A stretch of DNA of 64,000 bases, taken from NCBI GenBank assembly GCA_050084985.1, contig JBITNC010000001.1, forward strand, positions 209,188,001 to 209,252,000. Direction: 5' to 3'. Shown here piece by piece: positions 33,300-45,200 of the stretch. How positions within the stretch are numbered: the stretch's first letter is position 1; every line of letters begins with the position of its first letter. Under the pieces are notes generated by a model that had not been told where the DNA came from, made no database searches, and saw only the letters and a program-made list of their open reading frames with translations. Both the position numbers and the translations under genes were made by a program. The DNA comes from Nageia nagi. Lineage: Eukaryota > Pinophyta.

Positions 33300-36289
33300 T
33301 GAAGCATCCAAGTTGGTTGTGTGGTTAATATTATGAACAATGCTAAAGCATAATAGTGATATATCTAATGAGAGATTATAAATGTATCTAGCCTTGACAT
33401 ATAGAATTCATGATTTTTTGAACAAGTTATCTTTAGAAAAAGACATCTAACCTTTATAGTGGAGATAAACAACATAGCATTTATCTTTCTAGGTTGAAAA
33501 ATTATTAAGTACAAGCATGGTTTTTCCAACTTACCACCTTTGAACTCATTTTTAACACTTTATTAAAGTATAGTATTTCATTATGTACCTAGCTTTACAC
33601 CTAACAAATGTGTCTACTTAAAATTATTTAGTCTTTCAATTAATGCTATTAATAAATATATATGCATTGTTGAACTTTGTGCTCATGCAGGTTATTTGGA
33701 GGATGGTTTAAACTTCACAGCCAAAATACCCATAAATTATTCAAAAAGGGGTAAGTTAGAAAAATTATACTAGCCAAACATAAAAAAATATGTGATTACC
33801 AAGTACATATTGTATTGTATATATATAATGATTATATGAAAATAATAGAACAATTATGGGATTTTTCATTACATGGCCTATAGAAGAATTTTTTTACAAA
33901 TAAATTATGACATGTGATATTAAATGGTTTAAATACATCATATAATTCAAAAATTGGCTTGGAGAAGAAAATTAACTATTCAACCTACAAATTTATTAAA
34001 AAGCAATTCAAAAGTGGTGACTTGGTAAAAATATGCTAATGAAACATAGAAAAAATATGTACTTACTAAGTGCATACAAAATGTGATTTTTATAAAAGGC
34101 CCATAGACATGTATGCAAAATGTGGAAGAATACACAAGGTCTAGAAATTAGTTGACAAGATGCATGATGTAAACATATTTTCTTGGAATGAAATTATTAG
34201 AGGATATGTAATTCAAGATATGCATGGTAACATTATGAATAATGGTGAAGCATAATGGTTATATCTAAACTAAGACATTTTAAATGTATCTAGCCCTAAA
34301 TTATCTAATTTAGGATGTTTTGAATAGGATAGACTAGGAAAAGACATCTAACATTTATATCTTATTATGCTTATTATAAAGGTAAGATAACAAAGCATTT
34401 AAAATTTTAGGCTGAACAATATAACATGTATGGGTTATTTCATTGTCTTGTATTATAATAGTTTCATGGTGTAATGATTACAAGGTATGCATAAAAAGGG
34501 TTTTCTAAAAAAGAAACATAGATATGTATGAAAAATATGGAAGAATACATAAGGCCTAAGAATTTGGTCATAATTATGTAATGATGCATCTTAGGAATAA
34601 TGCTATAAGAGTCAATCATGTTATTAAAGTATTTATAGCCATGTGGTGTAATGAATATCTCTAAATGCAAGTTGCATATTGTTAAATCAAGTAAATAAAC
34701 ATTACATTAACTACAAGGTGCAACTTGTGTTCAAATAAAATTATTCAAAAATAGTTTCATGGACTTTAATAATCATAATATATACACAACATGATGCAAA
34801 CATACTTTCATAGACTACAATGATCATATGGTATGCATAAAATGGATACATTGAAAGGATCCATGAGTTATTTGATAAAATACCTCATCAAGTTGCAATA
34901 TCATGGATTGCAATGATCCATGATATGCACAAAAAAAAAGAATTTAGAAACTATATTTGCATCAAATAATTCCCATTCCTTTCATCATGAATCTACTTAA
35001 AAGTCCATAATTTCTTATCTTATGGTGGACTTGTAACATTTCATATCATATGTTTGAAGTATCTTGGTTAGTTACGTGGTAACATTATGAACAATGTTAA
35101 AACATAATTATTATACATATATAAAGAGCTTGTACATATAGGTAGCCATAATTTATCTAATTAATTATGTTTTGAATAGGTTATCTTCAAAGCAATACAT
35201 CCATCCTTTATATATTATTGTGCTTATTATGTAGGTAATACAACATACTATTTAACTTTTTGGGTTAAAAAATAGAACATGTTATGGGTTTCTTCATTTC
35301 CTTGCCTATATCATAACAATTTAATGATCTTCAATGATTACAAGGTACACATAAAATAGGTTTTCTACAAAAGGATAATTGACATGTATGTAAAACTTGG
35401 AAGAATACATAAAGTCTAAGAATGTGATCATAATTATGTATCTTAATAATAATACAATATGATTCACTCATGCTATTAAAGTATTTACATCCATATGATG
35501 CAATGAATATCACTAAATCCAAACTATATCTTATCAAATCTAGCAAATCATCATTATATTGACCACAAAATGTAGCTTACTTTTAGAGAGAAACATAGTT
35601 TTATATATTGTAATAATCATAGGATATACACAACATGATGCAAACACTTTTATGGATTACAATGATCATAAGGTATGCACAAAACTGATACATTAAAAGG
35701 ATCCATGAGTTATTTGATAAAATGCATCATTGAGATGCAATATAATGGATTGTAATGATATAGGATATGTATAAAATGAAAGACTATAGAAAATATATTT
35801 GCATCAACCAATTACCAGGCCTTGCATTATTCATCTACTTAAAAGTTCATAATTTCCTATCATAAGGTAGAATTGGATCATTTCATATTATATGTTTAAA
35901 GCATCTAGGTTGGTTGTGTGGTAACATTATGAATAATGTTGAAGCATAACTATGATAAATCTATTAAGAGTTTCTAAATATAGCTAGCCTTGAATTATCT
36001 AATTCATGATGTTTTGTATAGCTTATCCTAGGGGAAATACATCCAATCTTTATAGTGGAAGTAAGATAACATAGCATTTAAATTTTTAGGTTAAATAATT
36101 ATTAAGTATTAAAAGCATATTTTCACCAACTTACCAATTTGATACTTTCTTAAAGTTTAGTGTTTGATTATATATCCAATTTTACACTTGAAAATTTCAT
36201 ATGTTTAAAATTATCTACACTCTTTCATTTTGAACATATCATGGAATTATAGGATTAATCATTATACATGCATTATTGACATTCTTGGT
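33300..36289 (+). pseudogene. PPR-like pseudogene fragments in a ~0.85-kb tandem array (four units)
   Basis: A unit with a GTGGTAACATTATGAACAATG-like anchor recurs near 33321, 34226, 35075 and 35913. Readable pieces resemble pentatricopeptide repeats, the RNA-binding helical repeats of organelle proteins. IDMYAKCGRIHKV at 34103 is followed by LVDKMHDVNIFSWNEIIRGY. GYIERIHELFDKIP at about 34845 is followed by ISWIAMIH. Further copies of the IDMY phrase lie at 34518, 35378 and about 36883. HAGYLEDGLNF at about 33690 fits the SHAGxVxEGLxxF motif. All frames are broken by stops and indels. PPR units are about 35 residues, so the 0.85-kb period reflects duplication of a pseudogene fragment, not the normal gene structure. 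Confidence 0.6.
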
Positions 36290-36813
36290 CATGCAAGCTA
36301 TCTTGAAGGAGCATTTAACTTCACTACCAAAATACCCATAAACCTTGAAATTAATATGTGCATATGTGTACCTAATGAATGTAAATTGAATTTTATAGTT
36401 TGTGTGAGCTATATTGAGGGAGCTTTTAAGTTTATTATTAAAATACCCATAAAACTTAAAATGGGTATGTGCATGTGTGTACTTGGTGCATGTAAATTGA
36501 ATGTTATAGTTCATGTAGGCTATCTTGAGGGATTTTTGAACTTCACTAAAAAAGTACTCATAAACCTTAAAATAGGTTTATACATGCATGAACTTGGTGC
36601 ATGTAAATCAAATTTAATGGTTCATGTAGCTATATTGAGAGAGATTTGAACTTAACTATTAAAATACCTATAAACCTTAAATTTGGTTTATGCATGTATC
36701 TACTTGGTGCTTATAAATCAAATTTTATGTTTTATGTAGGCTATATTGAGGAACCTTTGAACTTAACTACCAAAATATACCCATGAACCTTAAAATGGGT
36801 GAGTGCATGATGA
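36290..36813 (+). repeat. 111-bp tandem array, 37-codon unit with open frame
   Basis: Unit starts at 36290, 36401, 36512, 36623 and 36733 give steps of 111, 111, 111 and 110. The frame from 36230 to 36649 (139 codons) stays open across the first three units and into the fourth. The encoded unit follows YLEGAFNFTTKIPINLEI, then a Met/Cys segment and GACKLN. A one-base deletion in unit 4 and a TGA end the frame. The first residues (HASYLEGAFNF) match HAGYLEDGLNF of the PPR-like block at 33690, so the array seems to have grown from the end of that pseudogene. A new protein is possible but unproven. Confidence 0.7.
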
Positions 36814-37259
36814 AAACATAGTTTCATGGTTTGTAATTATTGTAGGATTCATGGGTTTTGTAAAAAAATATAATTTTTTTTAAAGCATGGACATATATGA
36901 AAAATGCAAAATAATACATAATAATACTATACATGTCCTCTCATTTGGTCTCCACTCTCATCTCTAATATTGCTAATACACCAAATTCTCTTCTCTCCTC
37001 TCTTATCTTGCCAATACACCAAATGCCCCTCTTCTCCATCCCCTAAGATAAAAAAAAACTTGAAATGATGAAAACATTCCAAGTAACTCACCTAAGCTCC
37101 CCCATGTACCTTCTTTTAATTTTTTTCTCATTTTCACTAATCGGAAGTTTTTTTTCATCCCAAAATATTTTTTGGGGTGGCTAAAAACCATCCCACCAAA
37201 ACTACCACTTAAAGATAAAAATGAGGTAGTGAAAAATTGCCAAAACATAAATATCTTGA
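36814..37259. other. PPR-like fragment and spacer, no gene called
   Basis: Near 36883 a MDIYEKCKIIHN-like stretch is a further copy of the IDMYAKCG phrase. From 36930 to 37250 I see only pyrimidine-rich and A-rich sequence. A minus-strand frame at 37003-37248 is low in complexity and shows no domain, so it is not called. Confidence 0.45.
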
Positions 37260-37299
37260 ATTAACCATTCTCACATTCCTTTTTTCTTCTAATTTATAT

Positions 37300-38020
37300 A
37301 GTTAAATTCTCAATATAATATATCTAATTCAATTTCTACAAGAGCCTCATCATCATAAACCAATAAAAATGGAGTTTCCCTAATGGAATTTCTAATACTT
37401 ATTTTATATGCCCAAAGTGCATAATGTAATGGCTCATGTGAATCTCTTTTGTATCTATCCTATATTTTTTATAGAATGCTTTTGATTATCCTATTTGATG
37501 TTTTATATTGACCATTTTCTTATGGGTAATAGATAAAAGAAAAATTTTAAGTAATATAAAACTTTTTGCAAAAGGTATCCACGTCCTTACCTTTACAATT
37601 TGGCACACTGTCCATGATCAACTATTATGGAACACCAAATCTTGTTATGATATTTTTAATCAATAAATTAATTATTTTTTCTTATGTTATTGAATTAATT
37701 AGTGGAACCTCTACCCATTTTGTAGTATGTTATATAGTAATAATGATGAATTTTTACCATTCTCTTGAATGAGCATTTACCAAGCCAATCAAATCAATGT
37801 CCCAAATTGCAAAAGGCCATGGTGAAATAATTAGGTTTAGATATTATGTTGGTTTATTCTCTAAATTGGAATATTTTTGACATTGAAGGTAATTTTTTAC
37901 ATGAATCTTGCAATCTTTTTTCATGGATGGCCAATAGTATCCCATACATAAGAGCTTAGTGTATAATCCTTTTGTAAAGAAATGCCCCTCATATAAACCT
38001 TCATGTGCTTTCTTAAGTGT
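37300..38020 (-). pseudogene. Integrase of the Tat-like element, catalytic Glu changed to Lys
   Basis: Minus-strand readable stretches: GHP and KKIARFM near 37920, WDIDLIGLVNAHSRE near 37770-37810 (first Asp retained), KWVEVPLINSIT near 37710, and LIMDSVPNCKGKDVDTFCKK near 37570-37625. There the second Asp sits in MDS where TDNG is usual. YYP-stop-ENGQYKTSNRIIKSIL follows near 37465-37515. The catalytic Glu of the NGQxEA motif is Lys (AAA, complement of 37502-37504). The last part, to about 37340, fits the ALWAYKIS and PFxLVYDDEAL segments. Stops are frequent. Confidence 0.78.
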
Positions 38021-38099
38021 TGTATTTTAATGATGTATGAGGCATCTAAAAAGAGACACATCAAATGATCTCTTATACAATACTTCACCAATAATAACA

Positions 38100-38730
38100 T
38101 ACTTGAGGGTTATCCTTTTTAACCTTATTTTTTATTTCTATCAAAATATTATGAAATTATTTTATCTTTTAAATATTGATAAATGTAAATATACCATGAT
38201 AGAGTAGTTTCTACTTGAGTAACACAACATACCTGTATATCATTTTTAATATCCAAATAAGATGGTGTATTTAGATGCTTTATTTTCAAAATAATTTCTT
38301 CATATTCTATCTTAATTAGAGCTAAAGAGATAACACTTACCATTACATCACAATATCTTTTATTTATTCTTAGGATATTTTCAATAGTATAACTATTAAA
38401 TTATTGAAGAAGCTCAATAAATGCCAACTTGTATGGGTGTAATTTCTTATATTTGGATTCATATATATAATTAAATTGGTTAATAATAATATATAAAATA
38501 TTATATATCTATAAATATTTTATTTTAAGAAGAGTAGCCACTTTTGAATGTAGGATCAGTACCTCATATTTTATCATATTATTAATGTAGTCAAATCTAA
38601 GCGTATATGCCATAGGGATAACATCATTTGAAGGTGAAAATGATATAATACCTTCCCCTAGTTTATATGTTCATATTGAACCATAACAATACAACATCTA
38701 ATCCTTGGGTTCATCCTCTATGAAGAACAT
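38100..38730 (-). pseudogene. Second (aRNH-type) RNase H and connection region
   Basis: From about 38715 leftward the frame gives MLYCYGSI, where YFDGS is typical, then GEGIISFSPSNDVIPMAYTL, RFDYINNMIKYEVLILH (NNxAEYEALI motif) and IYNILYIIINQ (GDSQLIINQ motif). The acidic positions are damaged: YG for DG, IKYE for AEYE and YN for GD. It continues into LHPYKLAFIELL and MVSVISLALIKIEYEE at 38343-38149, the linker before integrase. Its position after a first RNase H supports Tat lineage. Confidence 0.72.
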
Positions 38731-38949
38731 AAACTCATCTGAGATGTCCCACTTATCTTCATAATAGTGTTGGTGCTCTCCTCCATGGCATCCACATTGC
38801 TAAGAAGGATTGTACTAATCATAATCATCTATGAACTCTTCATGGATAAATATTTCATTATTATAAGGGAGTTTTGGAATGAAATCTTTAATTTCTTAGC
38901 CTTTTATAGATTTTTGATTTACCATCTTTATGTTAAATTCTTAAAATAA

Positions 38950-39270
38950 CATCAACCATTTGGCTATTTTTCCTAATAAGTGTTGTTTAGCTATGAGGTA
39001 CTTAATTAGATTAACAAGTTAAAAATATATGTAGTATAATACAAAAGGTAATTATTCAATTTTTTAGTAACAAATATAATACTAAAATAAAGCTTTTCCA
39101 TTTGAGTATACCTTATTTCATAATTTAGGAGTCTTACTGAGGTAGTAGATGGATCTTTCTTTTTTTTCATTATCATGTTGACCAAACATTTCCCCCAAGG
39201 CATTTAATGTGGTTGATATATATAGATATTCTTCTTTTTAAAATCCATAGGAACCAATATAGATGGATTG
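38950..39270 (-). pseudogene. First (canonical) RNase H of the Tat-like element
   Basis: The segment read from about 39200 gives KKKDPSTTSVRLLNYEIRYT, then QMEKLYFSIIFVTKKLNNYL and LYYTTYIF. This matches the ExxAIYYLSKTLxxxExRYTxxEKxCLALVFAxxKLRHYxLxxTT pattern of plant gypsy RNase H, with an inserted-stop region before it. Toward 38950 LLGKIAKWLMLF continues the domain (LTGRxAKWxxLLxEFD). Confidence 0.72.
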
Positions 39271-39419
39271 AGAATGTATTATTTGATATCTTCAAATATG
39301 TTTTTAGAATTTTGCATCCCATACAAATTTTACATCTTTATTCAATAAATGAGTGAATGGCATGCACTTATAAACAAGTTGATACATGAACCTTCTTACT
39401 AAATTTATATTAGCTTAAA

Positions 39420-40230
39420 GACTCATTAATTATTTCAATTTTTCTAGGGGTGGTATACTAATGATGGCTTTCACATTTTTGGGGTCTCCTTAAATTTCTC
39501 TTTTGAAAACCATGAAGCCTAAAATTTTTCTTGTAGTAACACTGAAAGCATATTTTTTTAGGTTTTAATCTAATCTTATAATTTTTGAAAATGCCAAATA
39601 ACTTTTTTTAAAGCTATAAATGATCATGTCCTTGCTTTTATTTAACAAAAAAATCATCAATTTATACATCTATTAATTTATGAATGTGCTTATGTAATAT
39701 AGTAACCATTGCATGTTGATAAGTTGCTCCTACATTTTTTAGACCAAAAGGTACAACCTTCCAAAAATCATTACCCCATACTGTAGTAAAAGTTGTCTTA
39801 TGTTGATTAGCCAAATTGATTAGAATCTTATTATATCCCAATAATTCATCCATAAAAGATAAATTATCATGACCAACAATACTATCCATAATCATATTGA
39901 TATTTGGTAATGGAAAATTATCTTATGGAAAAGCATCAATAATATTTCTAAAATCAATACAAATTCTTATCTCTCCAATAGGCTTATTTATAGGAAAAAC
40001 ATTAGCCATCTATTTTGAATAATCTATAGGTATAATTAAACTAGCATTTAAGTATTTTTCAATCTCTTTCTTAACTAATAATACCTTGGAAGGATGCATT
40101 TTTCTTGGTTTTTGTTTAATAGGTTTTGCTCCTTTTCTGAGTGGTAAACTATGCAAGCAAAATTATGGATCTAAAATAAGCATATCAAAATACAACCATG
40201 CAAAATTCTTATTATATTCAATGAACTTAT
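39420..40230 (-). pseudogene. Reverse transcriptase of the Tat-like element
   Basis: Read leftward: LHSLPLRKGAKPIKQKPRKM near 40090-40160, VKKEIEKYLNASLIIPIDYS, MANVFPINKPIGEIRICIDF, DNFPLPNINMIMDSIVGHDN, then in 39895-39662 LSFMDELLGYNKILINLANQ, HKTTFTTVWGNDFWKVVPFG and LKNVGATYQHAMVTILHKHI. This is a continuous gypsy RT domain with few stops. At the active site the Tyr codon is TAA, leaving IDD of the YVDD motif near 39654-39662. The connection segment to about 39420 fits LRLNPKKCVFG and the RG.EV motif. Confidence 0.86.
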
Positions 40231-41824
40231 TTTTTGTATCTCTCTTGTTGGTATGTAGGAAGGGAAACTCCAATATTGACCATCCTTTCTTAGTCACTTA
40301 AGTTAGTATTAATATCAACTAATTCTTTAATAGAAAAATCCAACTCATAGAAGGTAACATCTCAAATCTAGGAACATCATGGACTTAATATTCATCATAA
40401 TATTAATGCACTTTAAAAACCTCATTGAAGTTTACTTATTATCCAAAATAGCCATGTTGAATAAGAATATAATTTGGTTGTATTTTTATATTTTATTTGA
40501 TAAATTTAGAATGTGCCCCCATGTATTTTAATAGATCTTAATCATTAGCAAAATAAAAAAATCAAGAGTTATAGTATCATAAATCCATAAGTCTTCATCA
40601 ATATCATCATAAATTTCTATCATTTTACATTATAAAATAAAATTTATAGGCCGTAAATGTTTTTTATTGTGTTGATCACTACCCAACACTTTTTATCTTT
40701 CTAAGCTCCTAAACTAGTAGGAAAAGAAGGTATCCCTTGCTCTCACTTTTCTTATCCTCCTTTATAATTGTATTTTTTTTATGTACTTTTTTACAAAAGT
40801 AGATAGGAAAAAGGTATAAATATTACTTATAGCATGTTTCTTTTTTTTATTTATATCAAGAGTAGGGGATAGAGACATTGCAAAGAAAGAATCTACTACT
40901 TTTTCCTCATTCTCATGGTATGGATGTCCCTCAACATGATGTGGGTGTTGCTCAAACTATAATATTATTAGTAAACCTATGGATGAGTCTATAATTTGAA
41001 TCTTTATTTCTTTCTTACTAATGTTGATTATTTGGTCGTGACCAAATTTGGGATAAACCTTGTACATGCCTTATGAATTATAGAGAAAATTTCTTCATCC
41101 AATGATATGGTATTGAATATTTTATTTGGAGGAGGGGAGGTATTATCCTTTACCTCATACTTCCTTTATGCAATTAGATACAAGATAGCAACTTCAAGAG
41201 GAATAGATTGATTTTTTGGTATGTCCCCTTATTTGATGATAAGCATAATAAGATTCCATATCATTAAATGATACATTATCATCTTGATATCTTCTATCCA
41301 TTGTCTACAAAAATACCTTCTTAACAAGATCTAGTAAAATTAACCTTTGAGGAAAAAAATGGTACATGTATAGCCTCTCTATATAGCATATCTAGCTAGA
41401 GTAGGTGTTTTAGCCATATTCACATTATTTTCCTCCTTTTTAGCATAAGGCTTATGGTTATAATTATTGTATGTACTAGGTGCATATTTGAGTATTCCAA
41501 GCTCAATCAAAATCTTTTATTTTTTTAAGACTCTTTATGTCATTATTCCAAATTCTTATTTAGTATAACAAAGTACATGTTACTTAATAAGTGGAAGAAT
41601 AGAATCAACAAAAAAACCATAAATTTTAGTTTCATCCAATTTATTATGAATATAGTGCCATATATTTTTTAATATTGGAATATATTTTTTAGCATTTCAT
41701 TGAACCTTTGGCAAAAGGTACATAACTCTATAACAATTACCTACTTCTTGATGTTATGCTTGTACTGATTCATAAATGCCTTAACTAGTGATTTATGTTG
41801 TTATTATTTTTAGATACCTATATA
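40231..41824 (-). other. Presumed gag/protease region of the Tat-like element, unreadable
   Basis: On the minus strand just upstream of RT, NKNFAWLYFDMLILDP at about 40160-40215 matches the EYxDVFAWSYxDMPGxDP segment that precedes gypsy RT. Beyond that I could not identify a gag or protease motif. The length (about 1.5 kb) is short for a full Tat gag, so deletion is likely. Confidence 0.45.
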
Positions 41825-42230
41825 ATTAAATCTAGGTGGAACTAATAAACATGCAACATTTAATTATGTATTATCCTAGTTATACAACTTGAATAAACAT
41901 ATAATATAATAGAAAGTATCAGGAACTAACCCAAATTAATACAAAAATGAAACAAAAAATTTAGGGTTGATTAAATGAAGAGAACAAAATAAAACATGCA
42001 TTAAAGATATGGAATCAAGTATAAAATAAATGCTTGTATATCCTTACTTGGTAAAGGTTTATTATATGTAAATTGAGCTTATCAAAGAGAGGTGACATTG
42101 ATTTGCAAACCATAAAAAGCATAATAGTAAGAAGGCTAGTGTGAATGCTAATGGTAGCATAGTGCTAGGTAATAAAATAGTAGTATAAGTGCACACATGA
42201 GAATGAATTATAAGGTTACAATTGAATAGA
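41825..42230 (-). repeat. Dispersed 0.4-kb block, copy 2
   Basis: Collinear with 19838-20240. Similarity begins at GTGGAACTAATAAACATGCA and includes AATTGAGCTTATC, AAAGAGAGGTGACATTGAT and GTGCTAGGTAATAAAATAGTAG. It sits at the 5' side of the Tat-like pol remnant, as copy 1 sits at the 5' side of a gypsy gag. Confidence 0.6.
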
Positions 42231-45200
42231 ATTATATAATGCATCCACCTATTCTTTAAATTTAAAAACCTAAAATATTTTACCTAATTTTTTTTAATTA
42301 GTTTAAACACTCGAAAGATCTAGGAATGGATTCAGGCGATCCACATGAGCTTTTCAATGCTACTAGCTAGTTAGCACCAACATGGAAAGATTAATTAAAG
42401 TATGAATTAACCAACCCTAATCAAATTTATTTTAGTGTTCAATCCATAATGCTCATTCCATTGAGGATATGCCTTAAATGTGACCCCACATTTCCACTTC
42501 ACAAACTCTATGGTAAACATTTTATACACGGTGTAGTGGTTTCCTACTCAAGGCTCATATCACCTGAGAGAATGTACATCCACTAGGTTACACATGCTCA
42601 CCTAATGATAACCCTCCAACTCATAAGAATAGATAGTTTTTCCTAGACAAACTTCCTTATAAGTAGAAAATGTCATCACCTATAGAACAGTCATCATACT
42701 CCTATGTTATTAACTATAAGTAGTATGACTACTACATTACCTTCATTTTGTAATTATATTTTTATCAAATTATATCCTCATCTAACATCCTATCAAGGAT
42801 TTGAGACACTAGTCTTCCCATATCTATCAACTAGGCTCACCATGGAGTCTATCATCTCCATGCCCATATCTTGCAAAGCCATGGGTATCAAAATAATACC
42901 CTCAAGTGTTTATATAGTCTAATTAATTTTAAGCAAGGTTATAACAAAAAAATAACCTATTAACTAAAAATGCCATATCATATGTAGGAAGACTCAAAAT
43001 AACTTATTTAGGAAGTCACATAAGATATCTAGAAGTACTATAAATATCCCATATGCATGGTATTGCATAATGAATACTACTTTATAAAAGTCCTCATATT
43101 AGTGTTTAGTAACATGCATTGAAATGATAGTAAAGTCAGCTACTTCTATAAAGGAAGTACAATACAAAGTGGTCCATACTTGAGGAATATTCTTTTTAAA
43201 TATTATTTAGTAATGGAGGTTCAACTATCAAATATTCTACATTGCTTTCCTTTATTACCAAATTGATATAGAAGTTCCCTTTTTGTTCTAATTATTTCTT
43301 AATGGTTTCTCTTTTATCTAGTTTATTATCAAGTTTATCTTTCACTTTTTTCAATCTAAGATTGAGTAGGTATTTATGAGTTGATACACCTCTAAGATTT
43401 ATTGATGAACCTTAGGGACATCACCATTATTAATATAGGGTTTTATTTTATCAATTTACTCACTATTAAAAACTAATACCATTTAATTCATTATCATTTC
43501 TCCTTAATTGAATATCCAATTATTTTTTAAATCATCCATCAAGAGGTAACATGTACTAAGGTGTCAAGTATCTATTTTAGTATTTCATTTACTCCCATAT
43601 CTATCCCTTTTATTACTCAATATTCCCCAATATATACTAAATTATTTTCCATAAGAATTAACTTATAATAGTTTGGACTTAACTTTTGTAAGTCTTAGGA
43701 TTGATAATATCAAACCTTTTGAGCCTATCCTTCTAATTAGCACTACTCTTAGTACTATTAAAACATATTACAATTCTTATTTAGATATTTTTATTATATT
43801 TTATCTTGAAGCTAAACTAGGGTAATGGTAGATGGTAATTATCAATTAAGATATTATATTCTACTTGTATTTTACATTAATGTCCTAAGTATCATCTTGA
43901 CTATATATAAATAAGAATGTCATCTATTATCCTTGAACCCATATTACCTCACATTAGCTATTATATTTAGAGATCCTATTTTAGTATTTAAAAGGTCTTA
44001 ATCATACTAAAATAGATCACACCCATGTAATTAAACTTTAAAGGTTTTCAAGAAGTTCCACCAAACTTATATTCCATCATATTATTATATGAAGATATCA
44101 AGATACATTAAATGAGGATATACCCTTATCATTTATAAGAGGGTTCCTTTACAATTTTAAACTAACAATTGCATGGAAATGAATTCAAAGATTGATCTTG
44201 ATCTTTTTTCTTTGGCTTAAATCCTTCTTCAACCTCTTGATATAGAATCTCCATCTTCATATTTCAAGATTATTCCATGGTTCAAACGAGATTGGATTGA
44301 GTATTAAGGATGGTGTAGAGTTTGAGGATTAGGAAAATCCTTTATGAATTCTTGACCATGATGCAAATGAATTATGTCATCTCATCCTTTAAAATTATTA
44401 TAAATACCTTAAGAGAATCTATGGATACCTCCCTTCCTTGGTCATATAGTAATCAATTCAATTTATAGATTTCTTACACCACACATCCTTCATACTTTTA
44501 ATTCATCTTTAGTCAATAAAATTTCCATAAGCATTGTACACTAACTAAAAATAGTTACTTATACTTATCTCTTACCACATATTCTTCAAATTTATTTTCT
44601 ATTACATATATTTAATTCAACCATACTAATATTTCCTTCTCATATTAATAATTCCATTAATCTTCAACTTAATGAAATAGAGGCTTTACTATATAAATGT
44701 GAATACTTATTACCAACTAGTCACCATGTGAGTTCTTACTATAACTTAGATTTTGTATCTTTCTATTAGTGAAATAATTAATGATATTGAGTAATCTATG
44801 TGGATCAAACTAGTGGATTTTTAAGAGTAGTTTAAGGGAGTAATAGCTATGGCATCATTTTCTTGGTGAAAAATGCTATTCATTGAGATTCAGTATTATA
44901 TCTTAGATCCAATAGAATTTTCTTGAATGTATATAGGAGGGTTTGGATGTAAATAGGTGTCTAATTTGTTTCAATTTCATTTTAAGGATCAATAATGTCA
45001 TCATCATTATACTACCCAAAAAATAACCCTATAAGCAAATAAAATAAAGCAAGTTACAACCAACAACCATTTTTTTATTGAATTTTGAATAGACCTTAAT
45101 AATCAATTTATAATGATAAATATCATGTTGATTTGTAATGTAAAATAGTGCCTTATACAATAAGGGCTTTTGTTATAGTATAAGGAGATATAGGTTCCTT

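Larger units (their letters stand above)
37260..42230 (-). mobile_element. Ty3/gypsy remnant with dual RNase H (Tat-like), minus strand
   Basis: Read leftward: RT (about 40220-39420), RNase H (about 39260-38950), a second RNase H-like domain (about 38720-38330), integrase (about 38020-37300). An extra RNase H after the normal one is characteristic of the Tat lineage of plant Ty3/gypsy elements. Upstream (40300-41800) should hold gag and protease but is unreadable. A 0.4-kb block at 41825-42230, shared with 19838-20240, may be its 5' leader or LTR. No LTR pair or target duplication was found. Confidence 0.82.

Noticed and set aside
36239-36514. 91-codon minus-strand frame across the 111-bp repeats
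   Set aside because: It is antisense to the array and is open only because the repeat period is a multiple of three.
37003-37248. 81-codon minus-strand frame with Gly/Phe-rich sequence and a short palindrome near 37158-37185
   Set aside because: No domain, no start context, and low-complexity source sequence. The palindrome is AT-driven and too short to name a mobile element.
42704-42922. 72-codon plus-strand frame
   Set aside because: No domain and no context; the surrounding 5 kb shows no gene signals.
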